Shown piece after piece: positions 41,863 to 49,470 of a DNA stretch of 64,000 nt. Every line of letters starts with the position of its first letter. Positions within the stretch are counted from its first letter, which is position 1. Origin of the DNA: Nitrospirota bacterium (GTDB lineage Bacteria > Nitrospirota > Thermodesulfovibrionia > UBA6902); the NCBI GenBank assembly GCA_016215115.1, contig JACRLN010000016.1, positions 62,001-126,000 of the forward strand, written 5' to 3'. The notes under the pieces are model-generated. The model was not told where the DNA came from, ran no database searches, and worked only from the letters and a program-made list of their open reading frames with translations. The translations under genes and the position numbers were made by a program.

Positions 41863-42438
41863 ATGGCAAAGAATCCGAATCAAACAGGATGGTATTACAA
41901 CGAAAACAATTGCATTGCCTGCAGGGCTTGCGAAGCAGGCTGCAAGCAGGAGTTTGATCTACCGATAGGAGTGAGACGCAGAAGGGTCATAATTAAGGAA
42001 GAGGGGAAATATCCTGATGTAAAAGTGCGGTATATATCTACTGCATGCAACCATTGCGAAGAACCGGCATGTCTGAAGGCTTGTCCTGTCGGCGCATACA
42101 CAAAAGAACAGGAGTTTGGGGTTGTTCTGCATGATCAGGAAAAGTGTATCGGCTGCAAACGCTGCGCTGGTGCATGCCCTTATGGGGCGCCTCAGTTTGA
42201 TGAGACGAAGAAAAAGATGGATAAATGTTCACTCTGTTATCACAGACTGAAGGAAGGACTTCCTCCTGCATGTGTAAGAACATGTCTTGGGTATTCCTTA
42301 TGGCATGGAAAACTGTCCGATATCGAGGCACAAAAAACGCCTCCTGAGGTATACAGAAGACCGTTAAAGGACAAATTGCCGGGTTTCGCAGACCCTAAAT
42401 TAACAATCCCATCAGTAAAGTTTTCTGATAATAAGTAA
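41863..42438 (+). CDS. Four-cluster [4Fe-4S] electron-transfer subunit
   Basis: The 191 aa protein has four cysteine groups: CIACRACEAGC, CNHCEEPACLKACP, CIGCKRCAGACP and CSLC-x11-CVRTC, so sixteen ligands. It has no signal peptide and would be carried across the membrane by the Tat signal of the catalytic subunit. It resembles DmsB/PsrB/ArrB, at the short end of their length range. AGGAGG precedes the ATG, 14 bp after the catalytic gene. No NrfD or DmsC-type anchor follows, so electrons probably leave through the triheme cytochrome or another partner. Confidence 0.92.
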   Translation: MAKNPNQTGWYYNENNCIACRACEAGCKQEFDLPIGVRRRRVIIKEEGKYPDVKVRYISTACNHCEEPACLKACPVGAYTKEQEFGVVLHDQEKCIGCKRCAGACPYGAPQFDETKKKMDKCSLCYHRLKEGLPPACVRTCLGYSLWHGKLSDIEAQKTPPEVYRRPLKDKLPGFADPKLTIPSVKFSDNK

Positions 42439-42450
42439 GAAGAGCAGGAA

Positions 42451-42475
42451 GCGGGGCAGAAGTTTTCTGCCCCGC
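42451..42475 (+). terminator. Strong hairpin between Fe-S subunit and chaperone genes
   Basis: GCGGGGCAGAA (42451-42461) and TTCTGCCCCGC (42465-42475) are perfect 11 bp arms with a GTT loop. Only CTTTC follows, not a full T-run, so partial termination or mRNA processing and stabilisation is more likely than complete termination. It would lower expression of the chaperone and receiver genes relative to the enzyme subunits. Confidence 0.55.
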
Positions 42476-42487
42476 CTTTCAAAAAAT

Positions 42488-43093
42488 ATGACCATAATGA
42501 CATTAGGTTTTCCAGAGGTATTGAATTTATTAAGCAGTATGTATTTGTGCAAGCCAACAAAAGAGGCTTTGGAGAACTGGAAAATATTGCTTTCTGAAGG
42601 CATCCCTGATTTCATGTCGGACTTAAAAGACGCTATTGATGAAATAGACATTACTTCTGAACAGGAGCTTGACGATCTGCTCTGGGAATATACCAGGCTT
42701 TTTATTGGTCCGTATAAACTTCCGTGTCCGCCCTGGGAATCTGTTTACACATCGCCAAAAAAATTAATGATGCAAAATGCATATGATGAGGTGCTGGATT
42801 TTTATGTCAAGTCGGGTCTGACGGTCAATAACCCTGATATCATGCCGGATCATATAGGGGCGGAACTGAATTTTCTTGCAGTTTTGCTTCAAAGGATTAA
42901 TGATGATCCTGAAAAAAGATCACACTGCCTTGACACCGCAAACAGGTTTTTGAATACGCATGTCATAACATGGATCCCCAAATTCACCCGTGATATGGAA
43001 GATGCCGCAGATTCTTCTCTTTATAAAGAGCTGGCAAAAGTGACAAGGCATATTTTACTGGATACGATTAATCCTCAATTCCAGGTTTATTAA
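42488..43093 (+). CDS. TorD/DmsD-family molybdoenzyme chaperone
   Basis: A 201 aa all-helical cytoplasmic protein with the family signature ELDDLLWEYTRLFIGPYKLPCPPWESVY (about residues 58-86) and DHIGAELNFLAVLLQ near residue 120. Such proteins bind the Tat signal of a specific molybdoenzyme and assist cofactor insertion. Its partner is almost certainly the 39338 product. The ATG lacks a clear Shine-Dalgarno sequence and follows a hairpin. Confidence 0.9.
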   Translation: MTIMTLGFPEVLNLLSSMYLCKPTKEALENWKILLSEGIPDFMSDLKDAIDEIDITSEQELDDLLWEYTRLFIGPYKLPCPPWESVYTSPKKLMMQNAYDEVLDFYVKSGLTVNNPDIMPDHIGAELNFLAVLLQRINDDPEKRSHCLDTANRFLNTHVITWIPKFTRDMEDAADSSLYKELAKVTRHILLDTINPQFQVY

Positions 43094-43113
43094 ATAATGA
43101 GAGCAATCTCATT

Positions 43114-43479
43114 ATGAAACCATCAATTCTGATCGTCGATGATGAAGTCCTTATCCGGGATAGTCTCACGAGGCTTCTATATCCTGATTATACGATCTAT
43201 CAGGCTTCTAACGGCCGGGAGGCAATTCAGATACTTAGAGAAAATAAAGGCATTGAACTTGTCTTGAGCGACATAAAGATGCCTGAAATGGATGGGATCG
43301 AATTGCTGGAAACGATACGTTCTGACAATAGTGATATGGTTGTAATTTTAATGACAGCTTTCTCTACAATCGAATCAGTAACGGATGTAAAGAGAAAAGG
43401 CGCCTACGACTGTTTGTCCAAACCCCTTGATCTCACTAAACTTGAAATAACAATAAAAAATGCCCTTGGTTTAATTTAG
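43114..43479 (+). CDS. Stand-alone receiver (CheY-like) protein
   Basis: A 121 aa single receiver domain: ILIVDDEVLIRDSLTRLL, phosphoacceptor in LVLSDIKMPEMDGIELL, VVILMTAF, and the lysine in YDCLSKPLDL. No output domain follows. It is 20 bp after the chaperone gene in the same operon. It could be a phosphate sink or a second target of the 35452 kinase, giving feedback on the system, which is inference. Confidence 0.88.
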   Translation: MKPSILIVDDEVLIRDSLTRLLYPDYTIYQASNGREAIQILRENKGIELVLSDIKMPEMDGIELLETIRSDNSDMVVILMTAFSTIESVTDVKRKGAYDCLSKPLDLTKLEITIKNALGLI

Positions 43480-43671
43480 TTTCATTAGTTTGATTGGTTT
43501 TATTAGTTGTATTGGTTAGATTGGTTAACAAAAAAACTAATAGAACCAATTAAAGCAATTGAACTAATACAAACGAAATTAATAATGTTACATTTGCTGT
43601 CATACCCGCGAAGGCGGGTATCCAGAAGTCCTTAAAAATACTGGATTCCCGTTTTCACGGGAATGACGACA
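43480..43671. repeat. Two repeats in the gap after the molybdoenzyme operon
   Basis: 43488-43580 is a low-complexity inverted repeat built of TTGATTGGTTTTATTAG-like units and their complements (CTAATAGAACCAATTAAAGC). 43599-43669 is a CGTCATTCCCG mosaic, here GTCATACCCGCGAAGGCGGG and CTGGATTCCCG...CGGGAATGACG. The first could form a long weak hairpin at the operon end. No gene is seen up to 43731. Confidence 0.7.
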
Positions 43672-43731
43672 CTAATTGTTAATGTCAATTTATTTAATGC
43701 GTTTGTATTAATAAAACCGGCTGAAGCAGAT

Positions 43732-44196
43732 TTAAGTTTTATTTTTACTTTGAATCCTTTTAATTATATCGGTCGTTGAAATCCCCTCAACAAACGGAAT
43801 AGTCCGCACCTCTTTTACAATATCCGCACCGACGATATTTTTTAGGTCCCAGTCCGCGCCTTTAACAAGGACATCCGGCTGAACTTCTTTGATAAGCTCG
43901 TATGGCGTATCTTCATCAAAAAGCGTTACATAATCAACCATGTATAATGCGGCAAGAACTTCCGCACGGTCTTTCTCTGAATTGATCGGCCTGCCGGGCT
44001 TTATCCCTGATACAGACTTGTCTGAATTCAAACCTATTACAAGAATATCTCCAAGTTTTTTTGCCTCAGTCAGATACCGGACATGTCCGACGTGGATAAG
44101 ATCAAAACATCCGTTTGTGAAAACAATCTCTTTGCCTTCTTTTTTTAGTCGTGCAATGATGTCCTTAAGTTCTGCCCTGTCAACGACTTTATTCAT
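43732..44196 (-). CDS. rfaE2: D-glycero-beta-D-manno-heptose 1-phosphate adenylyltransferase
   Basis: A 154 aa stand-alone nucleotidyltransferase domain of the HldE/RfaE type, for ADP-heptose synthesis in lipopolysaccharide core assembly. The start region [19 protein letters not shown] holds the HxGH motif; [22 protein letters not shown]-like [18 protein letters not shown] and [12 protein letters not shown] follow, the last matching the ISTT/S signature. The kinase domain is absent and should be encoded elsewhere. Confidence 0.93.
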   Translation of the reverse strand: MNKVVDRAELKDIIARLKKEGKEIVFTNGCFDLIHVGHVRYLTEAKKLGDILVIGLNSDKSVSGIKPGRPINSEKDRAEVLAALYMVDYVTLFDEDTPYELIKEVQPDVLVKGADWDLKNIVGADIVKEVRTIPFVEGISTTDIIKRIQSKNKT

Positions 44197-44287
44197 GGCA
44201 GTTTTAATTTTAAATTTTAAATTTTATTTTTGCAATTCAAACTATTACTCCGCAGATTTCCATTCATCCTTTTTCACGGCTCCTCTT

Positions 44288-44755
44288 TTACTTTCCTGTC
44301 AACCGTTTGCGCACCCTGAGCTTGGCGTCGATGAAATCCTTATGGGACACATGGATCAGGCTGGAGATCTTTCGGACCATGTGCTCTTCATGTTTATCAA
44401 GGGCCGCATCCGCAAAGGCTATCTCCCACAGGTGTTCTATAATTAATTTTTTCTGTTCATGGGAAAAACCATTATTGATGAGCGAAGTAAACTGAAAATA
44501 TCCGGTGGCCTGCCAGATTTCTTCTTCAGCAAGTTTTATCAGCTCATGCGTCTCCTCTTCAGAAAGTTCGAATTTTGACTGAATAGTCTTTGATATTGCA
44601 TCCTGCTCAACTTCAGTAATTTCTGAATCCGCACGCATCATTTCTATAAGAAGAGCGGCTGTGGCGATCCGGAGGGAGTGTTCAGATACCCTGTCAGCGG
44701 TCTCCGAACTGGGTTTGACATATTTTTCAAAAAATTGTCTGACAGCGCTTACCAT
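44288..44755 (-). CDS. TerB-family protein
   Basis: A 155 aa alpha-helical protein with the TerB-like pattern RIATAALLIEMMRADSEITEVEQDAISKTIQSKF, then EQKKLIIEHLWEIAFADAALDKHEEHMVRKISSLIHVSHKDFIDAKLRVR. Acidic residues at the helix turns (DSEIT, DAALD) are the conserved metal-binding positions of the family. The biochemical role is not known. It stands as a single gene. Confidence 0.8.
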   Translation of the reverse strand: MVSAVRQFFEKYVKPSSETADRVSEHSLRIATAALLIEMMRADSEITEVEQDAISKTIQSKFELSEEETHELIKLAEEEIWQATGYFQFTSLINNGFSHEQKKLIIEHLWEIAFADAALDKHEEHMVRKISSLIHVSHKDFIDAKLRVRKRLTGK

Positions 44756-44864
44756 GCTACAAAAGTACTAATTCCACTCTTAATATGTCAACCCCGGCGC
44801 TTAATATTGGCGAAGCTTATTTTCATGATGGTATAATTCATGATATAAATTAAGAGGAGGCGTA

Positions 44865-46238
44865 ATGATAAACCCGGCCATTTTCAGGCAATACGACATT
44901 AGGGGCGTTTGGAAAAAAGATTTAACTCCTGAAGTTGTCGAACTTATAGGAAAAGGGTTTGCCTCGTATCTGCTGAAAACCATTAATAAAGAGAAGGCGA
45001 AGATAAGTGTCGGCAGGGACGCAAGACTCCATTCTCCGGCAATCAGGGACAGCCTGATAAAAGGGTTAACCGGATCCGGCATTGACGTCATAGACCTCGG
45101 TGTTTGTCCTACACCGCTGCAATATTACTCCATGTACAAATTAGCGCTTGACGGAGGCGTTATGATTACAGGCAGTCATAATCCACCGGAATTCAACGGG
45201 TTTAAATTGAGCGTCGGCAAGACCACAATTTTTGGGGAAGCGATTCAGGATATCAGAAAGATCATAGATGCAAATGAGTTTAAAAACGGGAGTGGCAGTG
45301 TTGAAGAATACCCTGTGACCGATGACTACATTAATTATTTAAAAGAAAAATTCGGGAGTCTCTCCGGCATTAAAGTTGTTGTTGATGCAGGTAACGGCAC
45401 GGGAGGGCTTGTTGCGCCGGAGATTATGAAAGCGCTTGGGGCAGATGTAGTTGAGCTTTATTGTGAGCCAGATGGCAACTTTCCACATCATCATCCTGAT
45501 CCGACAGTTGAAAAATATCTCACAGCCCTCATTGCAAAGGTAAAAGAAGTAAAAGCTCACGTTGGTATAGGTTATGACGGAGACGCCGACCGGATTGGCG
45601 CTATTGACGAGGATGGCAATATAATCTGGGGCGACAAATTAATGATAATATTTTCGAGAGACATCCTGAAAGACAACCCCGGCGCAAAAATTATCGGTGA
45701 GGTAAAATGCTCGCAGACCCTTTATGACGACATTGCTGCTCACGGTGGTACGCCTGTTATGTGGAAGACGGGACATTCATTGATTAAAGAAAAATTAAAG
45801 AAGGAACACGCCCTGCTCGCAGGCGAGATGAGCGGGCATCTTTTTTTTGCACACAGGTATTTCGGCTATGATGACGCCGTCTATGCAAGCCTCAGACTTC
45901 TCGAAATTATAAAAAATGCCGGCGAGCCGTACAGCATGAAGGCGCTTTTAAAAGATGTTCCACATACGGTTGCAACACCTGAAATCAGGTTTGACTGCCC
46001 TGATGAGATAAAATTTATAATCGTCGAGAAGGCACAGGAGGCATTTAATGAATATCCGTCAATCACTATTGATGGAATACGCATTCAATTCGATGACGGC
46101 TGGGCGCTCATCCGCGCATCCAACACCCAGCCGGTTTTAGTCTTACGTTTTGAAGCACAAAGCGAAAAACGCCTTTCAGAGATAAAAAGTTTTGTTGAAG
46201 AAAGGCTTAATAAAATTATTGAAGGATATACTAAGTAG
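44865..46238 (+). CDS. Phosphomannomutase/phosphoglucomutase
   Basis: A 457 aa alpha-D-phosphohexomutase starting after AAGAGGAGG. Active-site serine loop is VMITGSHNPPEFNGFK (near residue 105), metal loop GYDGDADRIGAIDE (near 240), sugar-binding GEMSGHLFFAHRYFGYDD (near 325) and the C-terminal phosphate loop RASNTQPVLVLRFEA. It interconverts hexose 1- and 6-phosphates for glycogen, exopolysaccharide or LPS precursors. Confidence 0.94.
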   Translation: MINPAIFRQYDIRGVWKKDLTPEVVELIGKGFASYLLKTINKEKAKISVGRDARLHSPAIRDSLIKGLTGSGIDVIDLGVCPTPLQYYSMYKLALDGGVMITGSHNPPEFNGFKLSVGKTTIFGEAIQDIRKIIDANEFKNGSGSVEEYPVTDDYINYLKEKFGSLSGIKVVVDAGNGTGGLVAPEIMKALGADVVELYCEPDGNFPHHHPDPTVEKYLTALIAKVKEVKAHVGIGYDGDADRIGAIDEDGNIIWGDKLMIIFSRDILKDNPGAKIIGEVKCSQTLYDDIAAHGGTPVMWKTGHSLIKEKLKKEHALLAGEMSGHLFFAHRYFGYDDAVYASLRLLEIIKNAGEPYSMKALLKDVPHTVATPEIRFDCPDEIKFIIVEKAQEAFNEYPSITIDGIRIQFDDGWALIRASNTQPVLVLRFEAQSEKRLSEIKSFVEERLNKIIEGYTK

Positions 46239-46260
46239 TTCATAAGTAAGAATACATAAG

Positions 46261-46333
46261 CGTCATTCCCGCAGTCTGTTGAGCGGGAATCCAGAAAGGC
46301 ACTGGATGCCCGCTTACTACCTGCGGGCATGAC
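46261..46333. repeat. CGTCATTCCCG mosaic repeat
   Basis: A compact copy of about 73 bp: CGTCATTCCCGCAGTCTGTT then GAGCGGGAATCCAG, and ACTGGATGCCCG...CGGGCATGAC. The two hairpins stand side by side with 10 bp between, which makes this a good reference copy for the family. Confidence 0.8.
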
Positions 46334-46382
46334 AAACGTGTCTTCATACTAATAAACTGATTGGTAAGAGCGGGGATAAAAA

Positions 46383-47057
46383 ATGACTATTGAGACAGGT
46401 CTTCTTATACTCGAATCGGTTTTGCTTGTTGTAACTATCACACTTCTTGTTTACAGCATCAGGGAAGGCAGGCAGAGAGACAAACTGTTAATGGAAATAG
46501 GTAGGACTACCAAGATACTTACGCGGCAGGAATATTTTATGACAGTTCTTGATTCCATGCTTAATGCAAAAGAGGAGATAGTAGGCTGTATTACAGGGAG
46601 AATTCCGGCCGGTAATGATAAGCAAATGACGAGAGATATTATTTCCACTCTCGAAGTCCTTGCCAATAAAAGAGTCCGTGTAAAGTATCTTTTGCCAAAA
46701 TTCCCCGACAGGTTGCATATAGGATATCTTTACACAAAAGCAGGCGCAGAGATTTTATACAGCAGTTGCCTTATGGTACATAATATGCGTTTCATTATTG
46801 TGGATGAAAAAATTGTTGTGATCGGCATCCCGGAGATCATAGGCGAGACAGAAGCGACTAAAAAGGGATACAGGATTCCGTCTGAAGGACTGGCGATGGT
46901 GCTCGGGAATTATTTTAACACCTGTGAGAGGCAGACATCTTTTCATGATTACATAAAAGAGGTAATGAGTCAGACAGGCGCAACACTCCAGCACCTTGCA
47001 CTGGAGTATAAAATAGATGAAGAAGCGTTAAAGAGGTTGGTGGAAAATGCAAATTGA
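46383..47057 (+). CDS. Membrane-anchored degenerate PLD-like protein
   Basis: A 224 aa protein with one N-terminal helix (TGLLILESVLLVVTITLLVYSI) and a cytoplasmic domain. EEIVGCITGRIPAGNDKQMTRDII, RVRVKYLLPKFPDRLHIGYLYTKAGAEI and VHNMRFIIVDEKIVVIGIPE resemble a phospholipase D-type domain. In the HKD-like motif the lysine position is Met (HNMRFIIVD), so catalysis is doubtful. A helical C-terminal tail follows. Probably a binding or regulatory protein; no close function can be named. Confidence 0.6.
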   Translation: MTIETGLLILESVLLVVTITLLVYSIREGRQRDKLLMEIGRTTKILTRQEYFMTVLDSMLNAKEEIVGCITGRIPAGNDKQMTRDIISTLEVLANKRVRVKYLLPKFPDRLHIGYLYTKAGAEILYSSCLMVHNMRFIIVDEKIVVIGIPEIIGETEATKKGYRIPSEGLAMVLGNYFNTCERQTSFHDYIKEVMSQTGATLQHLALEYKIDEEALKRLVENAN

Positions 47058-47132
47058 TCTTAAAAAAATATTCGGGGAGACACTGTTGGTTATATTTTGT
47101 CTCGTGATAAGATTCCTATAGGAGGTGATAAG

Positions 47133-47639
47133 ATGAAAACTAAACTGTTTATATTTACAATTGTTCTTTTTCCGATTATGGGCATTGCAGTCGCACAGCA
47201 ACAGAAAGCACAGCCTGCGCCGAACGGCATTATCATGCCGGAGGGTTATAAAGACTGGCGGTTGATTGCTTCGTCAGTCCGCTCAGACAACAATACTATG
47301 AGGGTCATACTGGGGAATGATATTGCAATCAACGCCGCAAGAAGCGGCAAAACTAATCCCTGGCCTGATGGAACTGTTTTCGCAAAGCTTGTATGGAAGA
47401 ATAAGACTCACGAGAAATGGCCGACCGCCACAATACCCGGGGACTTTGTACACGCGGAATTTATGATAAAGGACTCGAAAAAATATGCGTCAACCGGGGG
47501 ATGGGGTTTCGCACGCTGGCTGGGAATGGAGCAGAAGCCTTATGGCAAAGATGCAGAATTTGTGCAGGAATGTTTTGGATGTCATACGCCGATGAAGGAC
47601 AATGATTACGTATTTACGCATCCGGCGGTGCTGCCATAA
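47133..47639 (+). CDS. Cytochrome P460-family periplasmic protein
   Basis: I start it at ATG 47133 after ATAGGAGGTG; the longer frame has no other support. The 168 aa product has a signal peptide (LFIFTIVLFPIMGIAVAQ), the P460 domain pattern MPEGYKDWRLIASSVRSDNNTMRVILGNDIAINAA, WPDGTVFAKLVWK and GFARWLGMEQKPYGKD, and one haem c motif (CFGCH) near residue 148. Family members include hydroxylamine- and NO-oxidising haem enzymes, but many relatives are uncharacterised. It ends at a MITE-like element that overlaps its stop. Confidence 0.85.
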   Translation: MKTKLFIFTIVLFPIMGIAVAQQQKAQPAPNGIIMPEGYKDWRLIASSVRSDNNTMRVILGNDIAINAARSGKTNPWPDGTVFAKLVWKNKTHEKWPTATIPGDFVHAEFMIKDSKKYASTGGWGFARWLGMEQKPYGKDAEFVQECFGCHTPMKDNDYVFTHPAVLP

Positions 47640-47789
47640 TTAGTGTCTGTGTATAAATTGCAAGTTTTCAATTTCGTCATGCCCGAAGTCTGTAATCGGG
47701 CATCCAGAACTTATTAAAAAAACTGGATTCCCGCTCAAAGGACTGCGGGAATGAATCTTCAATATTTGAATTTATACACAGACACTAAT
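47639..47789. repeat. MITE-like element with perfect 21 bp terminal inverted repeats
   Basis: The ends 47639-47659 (starting ATTAGTGTCTGTGTATAAA) and 47769-47789 are exact reverse complements over 21 bp. The core is the mosaic CGTCATGCCCG...CGGGCATCCAG plus CTGGATTCCCG...GCGGGAATGA. The left end overlaps the stop codon of the P460 gene and the right end touches the stop codon of hflX on the other strand, so the element exactly fills a convergent gene junction. It may serve as a bidirectional transcription barrier. Confidence 0.85.
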
Positions 47790-49417
47790 CACAACGGCCA
47801 GAGCTTTGCCTCTATTGCATTGAGCAGTTTATGGAACGTCACAGGATGTTTGGCTGAAATAGAAAGGCCTTCAAACCTTCTGCATACATTCATAACTTCT
47901 TCCCTGTTTACCATATCTTCCTTGTTAAAGACCAGAAGCTGCTGTTTTTGAGAAACCTTCAGATCGCTGAGTATCTTCTCAACAGATTTAATATGCTGTT
48001 CAAACCGCGGGTTTGATATATCCACGACATGAAGCAGTAAATCTGCGTCTTCAAGTTCTTCAAGCGTTGTGCGGAACGCAGCAAAAAGATCTTTCGGGAG
48101 GTCGCGAATAAAACCGACGGTATCAGTAATTATCACATCTCTTTCTTTTGGGAATCTCAGTCTCCTGCTTGCGGTATCGAGTGTTGCAAACATCTTGTCT
48201 TCCACAAAGGTTACGCTTTTGGTGAGGTTGTTCAGCAAAGTCGATTTCCCCGCATTTGTATAGCCGATGATAGATATTATAGGAAGCCCCTGTTCAACCC
48301 TGCGCGCCTTTCTCTGTTGTCTTGCGCGGCTCAGGGATTCGAGCTGTTTTTCGAGCAGGGTTATCCTGTCCCTCACCCGTCTCCTGTCGACCTCAAGCTT
48401 CATTTCACCGGGGCCTCTTCCACCGATACCACCCATCAAACGGGACATCGCAGAGCCTTTGCCTGTGAGTCTCGGAAGCCGGTAACGCAGCTGCGCAAGC
48501 TCGACCTGGACTTTTCCGTCCCTGCTGTGCGCCCGGCGCGCGAATATATCAAGAATGAGCTGTGAACGGTCAATGACTTTCAATTCCGTCAAGTCACCGA
48601 GCGCTTTCATTTGGGAGGGATTCAGGTCCTGATCAAAAATAAGCAGGGTTGCGCCCTTGTTTAGTGCATTGATAACAAGCTCTTTTATTTTCCCTCCGCC
48701 CATAAGATATTTAGGATTAATCTGTTTCGGCCTTTGCATTACAGTATCAAGCACCACTACATCGCTTGAATAGGCGAGTTCTTTCAGTTCTTCCAGGGAT
48801 TCTTCCTGTTCAGACCTGGGCCCTGTTGAGACACTGACGAGGATAGACCGCTCCCGCTTGTCTTTTATATCAAAGCCTGTCCTGCGTGATTGCAGGTCAT
48901 TCTCGACCAAAGATATCACGCTGTCGAAATCTTCAAAGGAAGTATCGATCTTTTGAAATGGCACAGGGCCTTCAATTACGTGGGATACTCCTGATTCGGA
49001 CGGAGACAGGCGGGCAAGGGAAATATTATCAGGTTGGCTGTCTTTTAAACCAATGACGATAAGGGCGTCGAACCTCAAAAGTGAAAGGTCTGTAATGTCA
49101 TCCTGATTTATTGCCTCACTTTTGAGATGTGTATGGATCAATCTCAGTCCGCGGAGGACTTTTCTGCCGAGAGGGTAATTAGTAAGTTCAGGGATGAATA
49201 TCCCTTTGGCGTCTCCAATAATTACATGACTGATATCGCCATCTCTGTCGGCAAGCACGCCAATCTGCCTGCCGATTGCGCTTGAACACTCAGCCATGTA
49301 CCGCGCAAGTTCAGCAGTCAGCGGCCTGTCTTTCGGTATGCGCCTTCTGTATATTCTCTCAAGCGCCTTAAGCTCGCTTCCTTTTAAGCCGGAGATGTTG
49401 CCGTAAACAGTTGGAAT
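47789..49417 (-). CDS. hflX: GTPase HflX, with an apparent ATT start codon
   Basis: A ribosome-associated GTPase that splits stalled ribosomes. The first in-frame ATG is at 49297, but 40 conserved-looking codons precede it (PTVYGNISGLKGSELKALERIYRRRIPKDRPLTAELARY), which I recall as the usual HflX N-terminus. This stretch contains no ATG, GTG or TTG. AAAGGAGG stands just upstream of ATCATT, so ATT at 49417-49415 is the best start. Later motifs are the glycine-rich GGIGGRGPGEMKLE, the G1 GYTNAGKSTLLNNL, G3 DTVGFIRDLP and G4 NKED. Protein is 542 aa from ATT and 502 aa from the ATG. Confidence 0.9.
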   Translation of the reverse strand: MPTVYGNISGLKGSELKALERIYRRRIPKDRPLTAELARYMAECSSAIGRQIGVLADRDGDISHVIIGDAKGIFIPELTNYPLGRKVLRGLRLIHTHLKSEAINQDDITDLSLLRFDALIVIGLKDSQPDNISLARLSPSESGVSHVIEGPVPFQKIDTSFEDFDSVISLVENDLQSRRTGFDIKDKRERSILVSVSTGPRSEQEESLEELKELAYSSDVVVLDTVMQRPKQINPKYLMGGGKIKELVINALNKGATLLIFDQDLNPSQMKALGDLTELKVIDRSQLILDIFARRAHSRDGKVQVELAQLRYRLPRLTGKGSAMSRLMGGIGGRGPGEMKLEVDRRRVRDRITLLEKQLESLSRARQQRKARRVEQGLPIISIIGYTNAGKSTLLNNLTKSVTFVEDKMFATLDTASRRLRFPKERDVIITDTVGFIRDLPKDLFAAFRTTLEELEDADLLLHVVDISNPRFEQHIKSVEKILSDLKVSQKQQLLVFNKEDMVNREEVMNVCRRFEGLSISAKHPVTFHKLLNAIEAKLWPL

Positions 49418-49431
49418 GATGCCTCCTTTTT

Positions 49432-49460
49432 GTAGGGGCGACCCGCCGGGTCGCCCCTAC
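49432..49460. repeat. GTAGGGGC palindrome between polA and hflX
   Basis: Arms of 13 bp (GTAGGGGCGACCC and GGGTCGCCCCTAC) around a GCC loop. It lies 10 bp after the polA stop and just upstream of the hflX ribosome site, both genes being on the minus strand. No T-tract follows. It belongs to the palindrome family found at 52190, 62185 and inside cobU. Confidence 0.8.
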
Positions 49461-49470
49461 GCGTAACTCT

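Noticed and set aside
39338-42438. QrcB/QrcC of the Qrc complex
   Set aside because: No QrcA-like hexahaem cytochrome or QrcD membrane subunit is present, and the dedicated sensor, chaperone and sigma54 control point to a regulated terminal enzyme.
43480-43600. Possible CRISPR array in the TTGATTGGTT-like repeats
   Set aside because: Units are short, degenerate and inverted, with no constant-length spacers; no cas genes are visible anywhere in the window.
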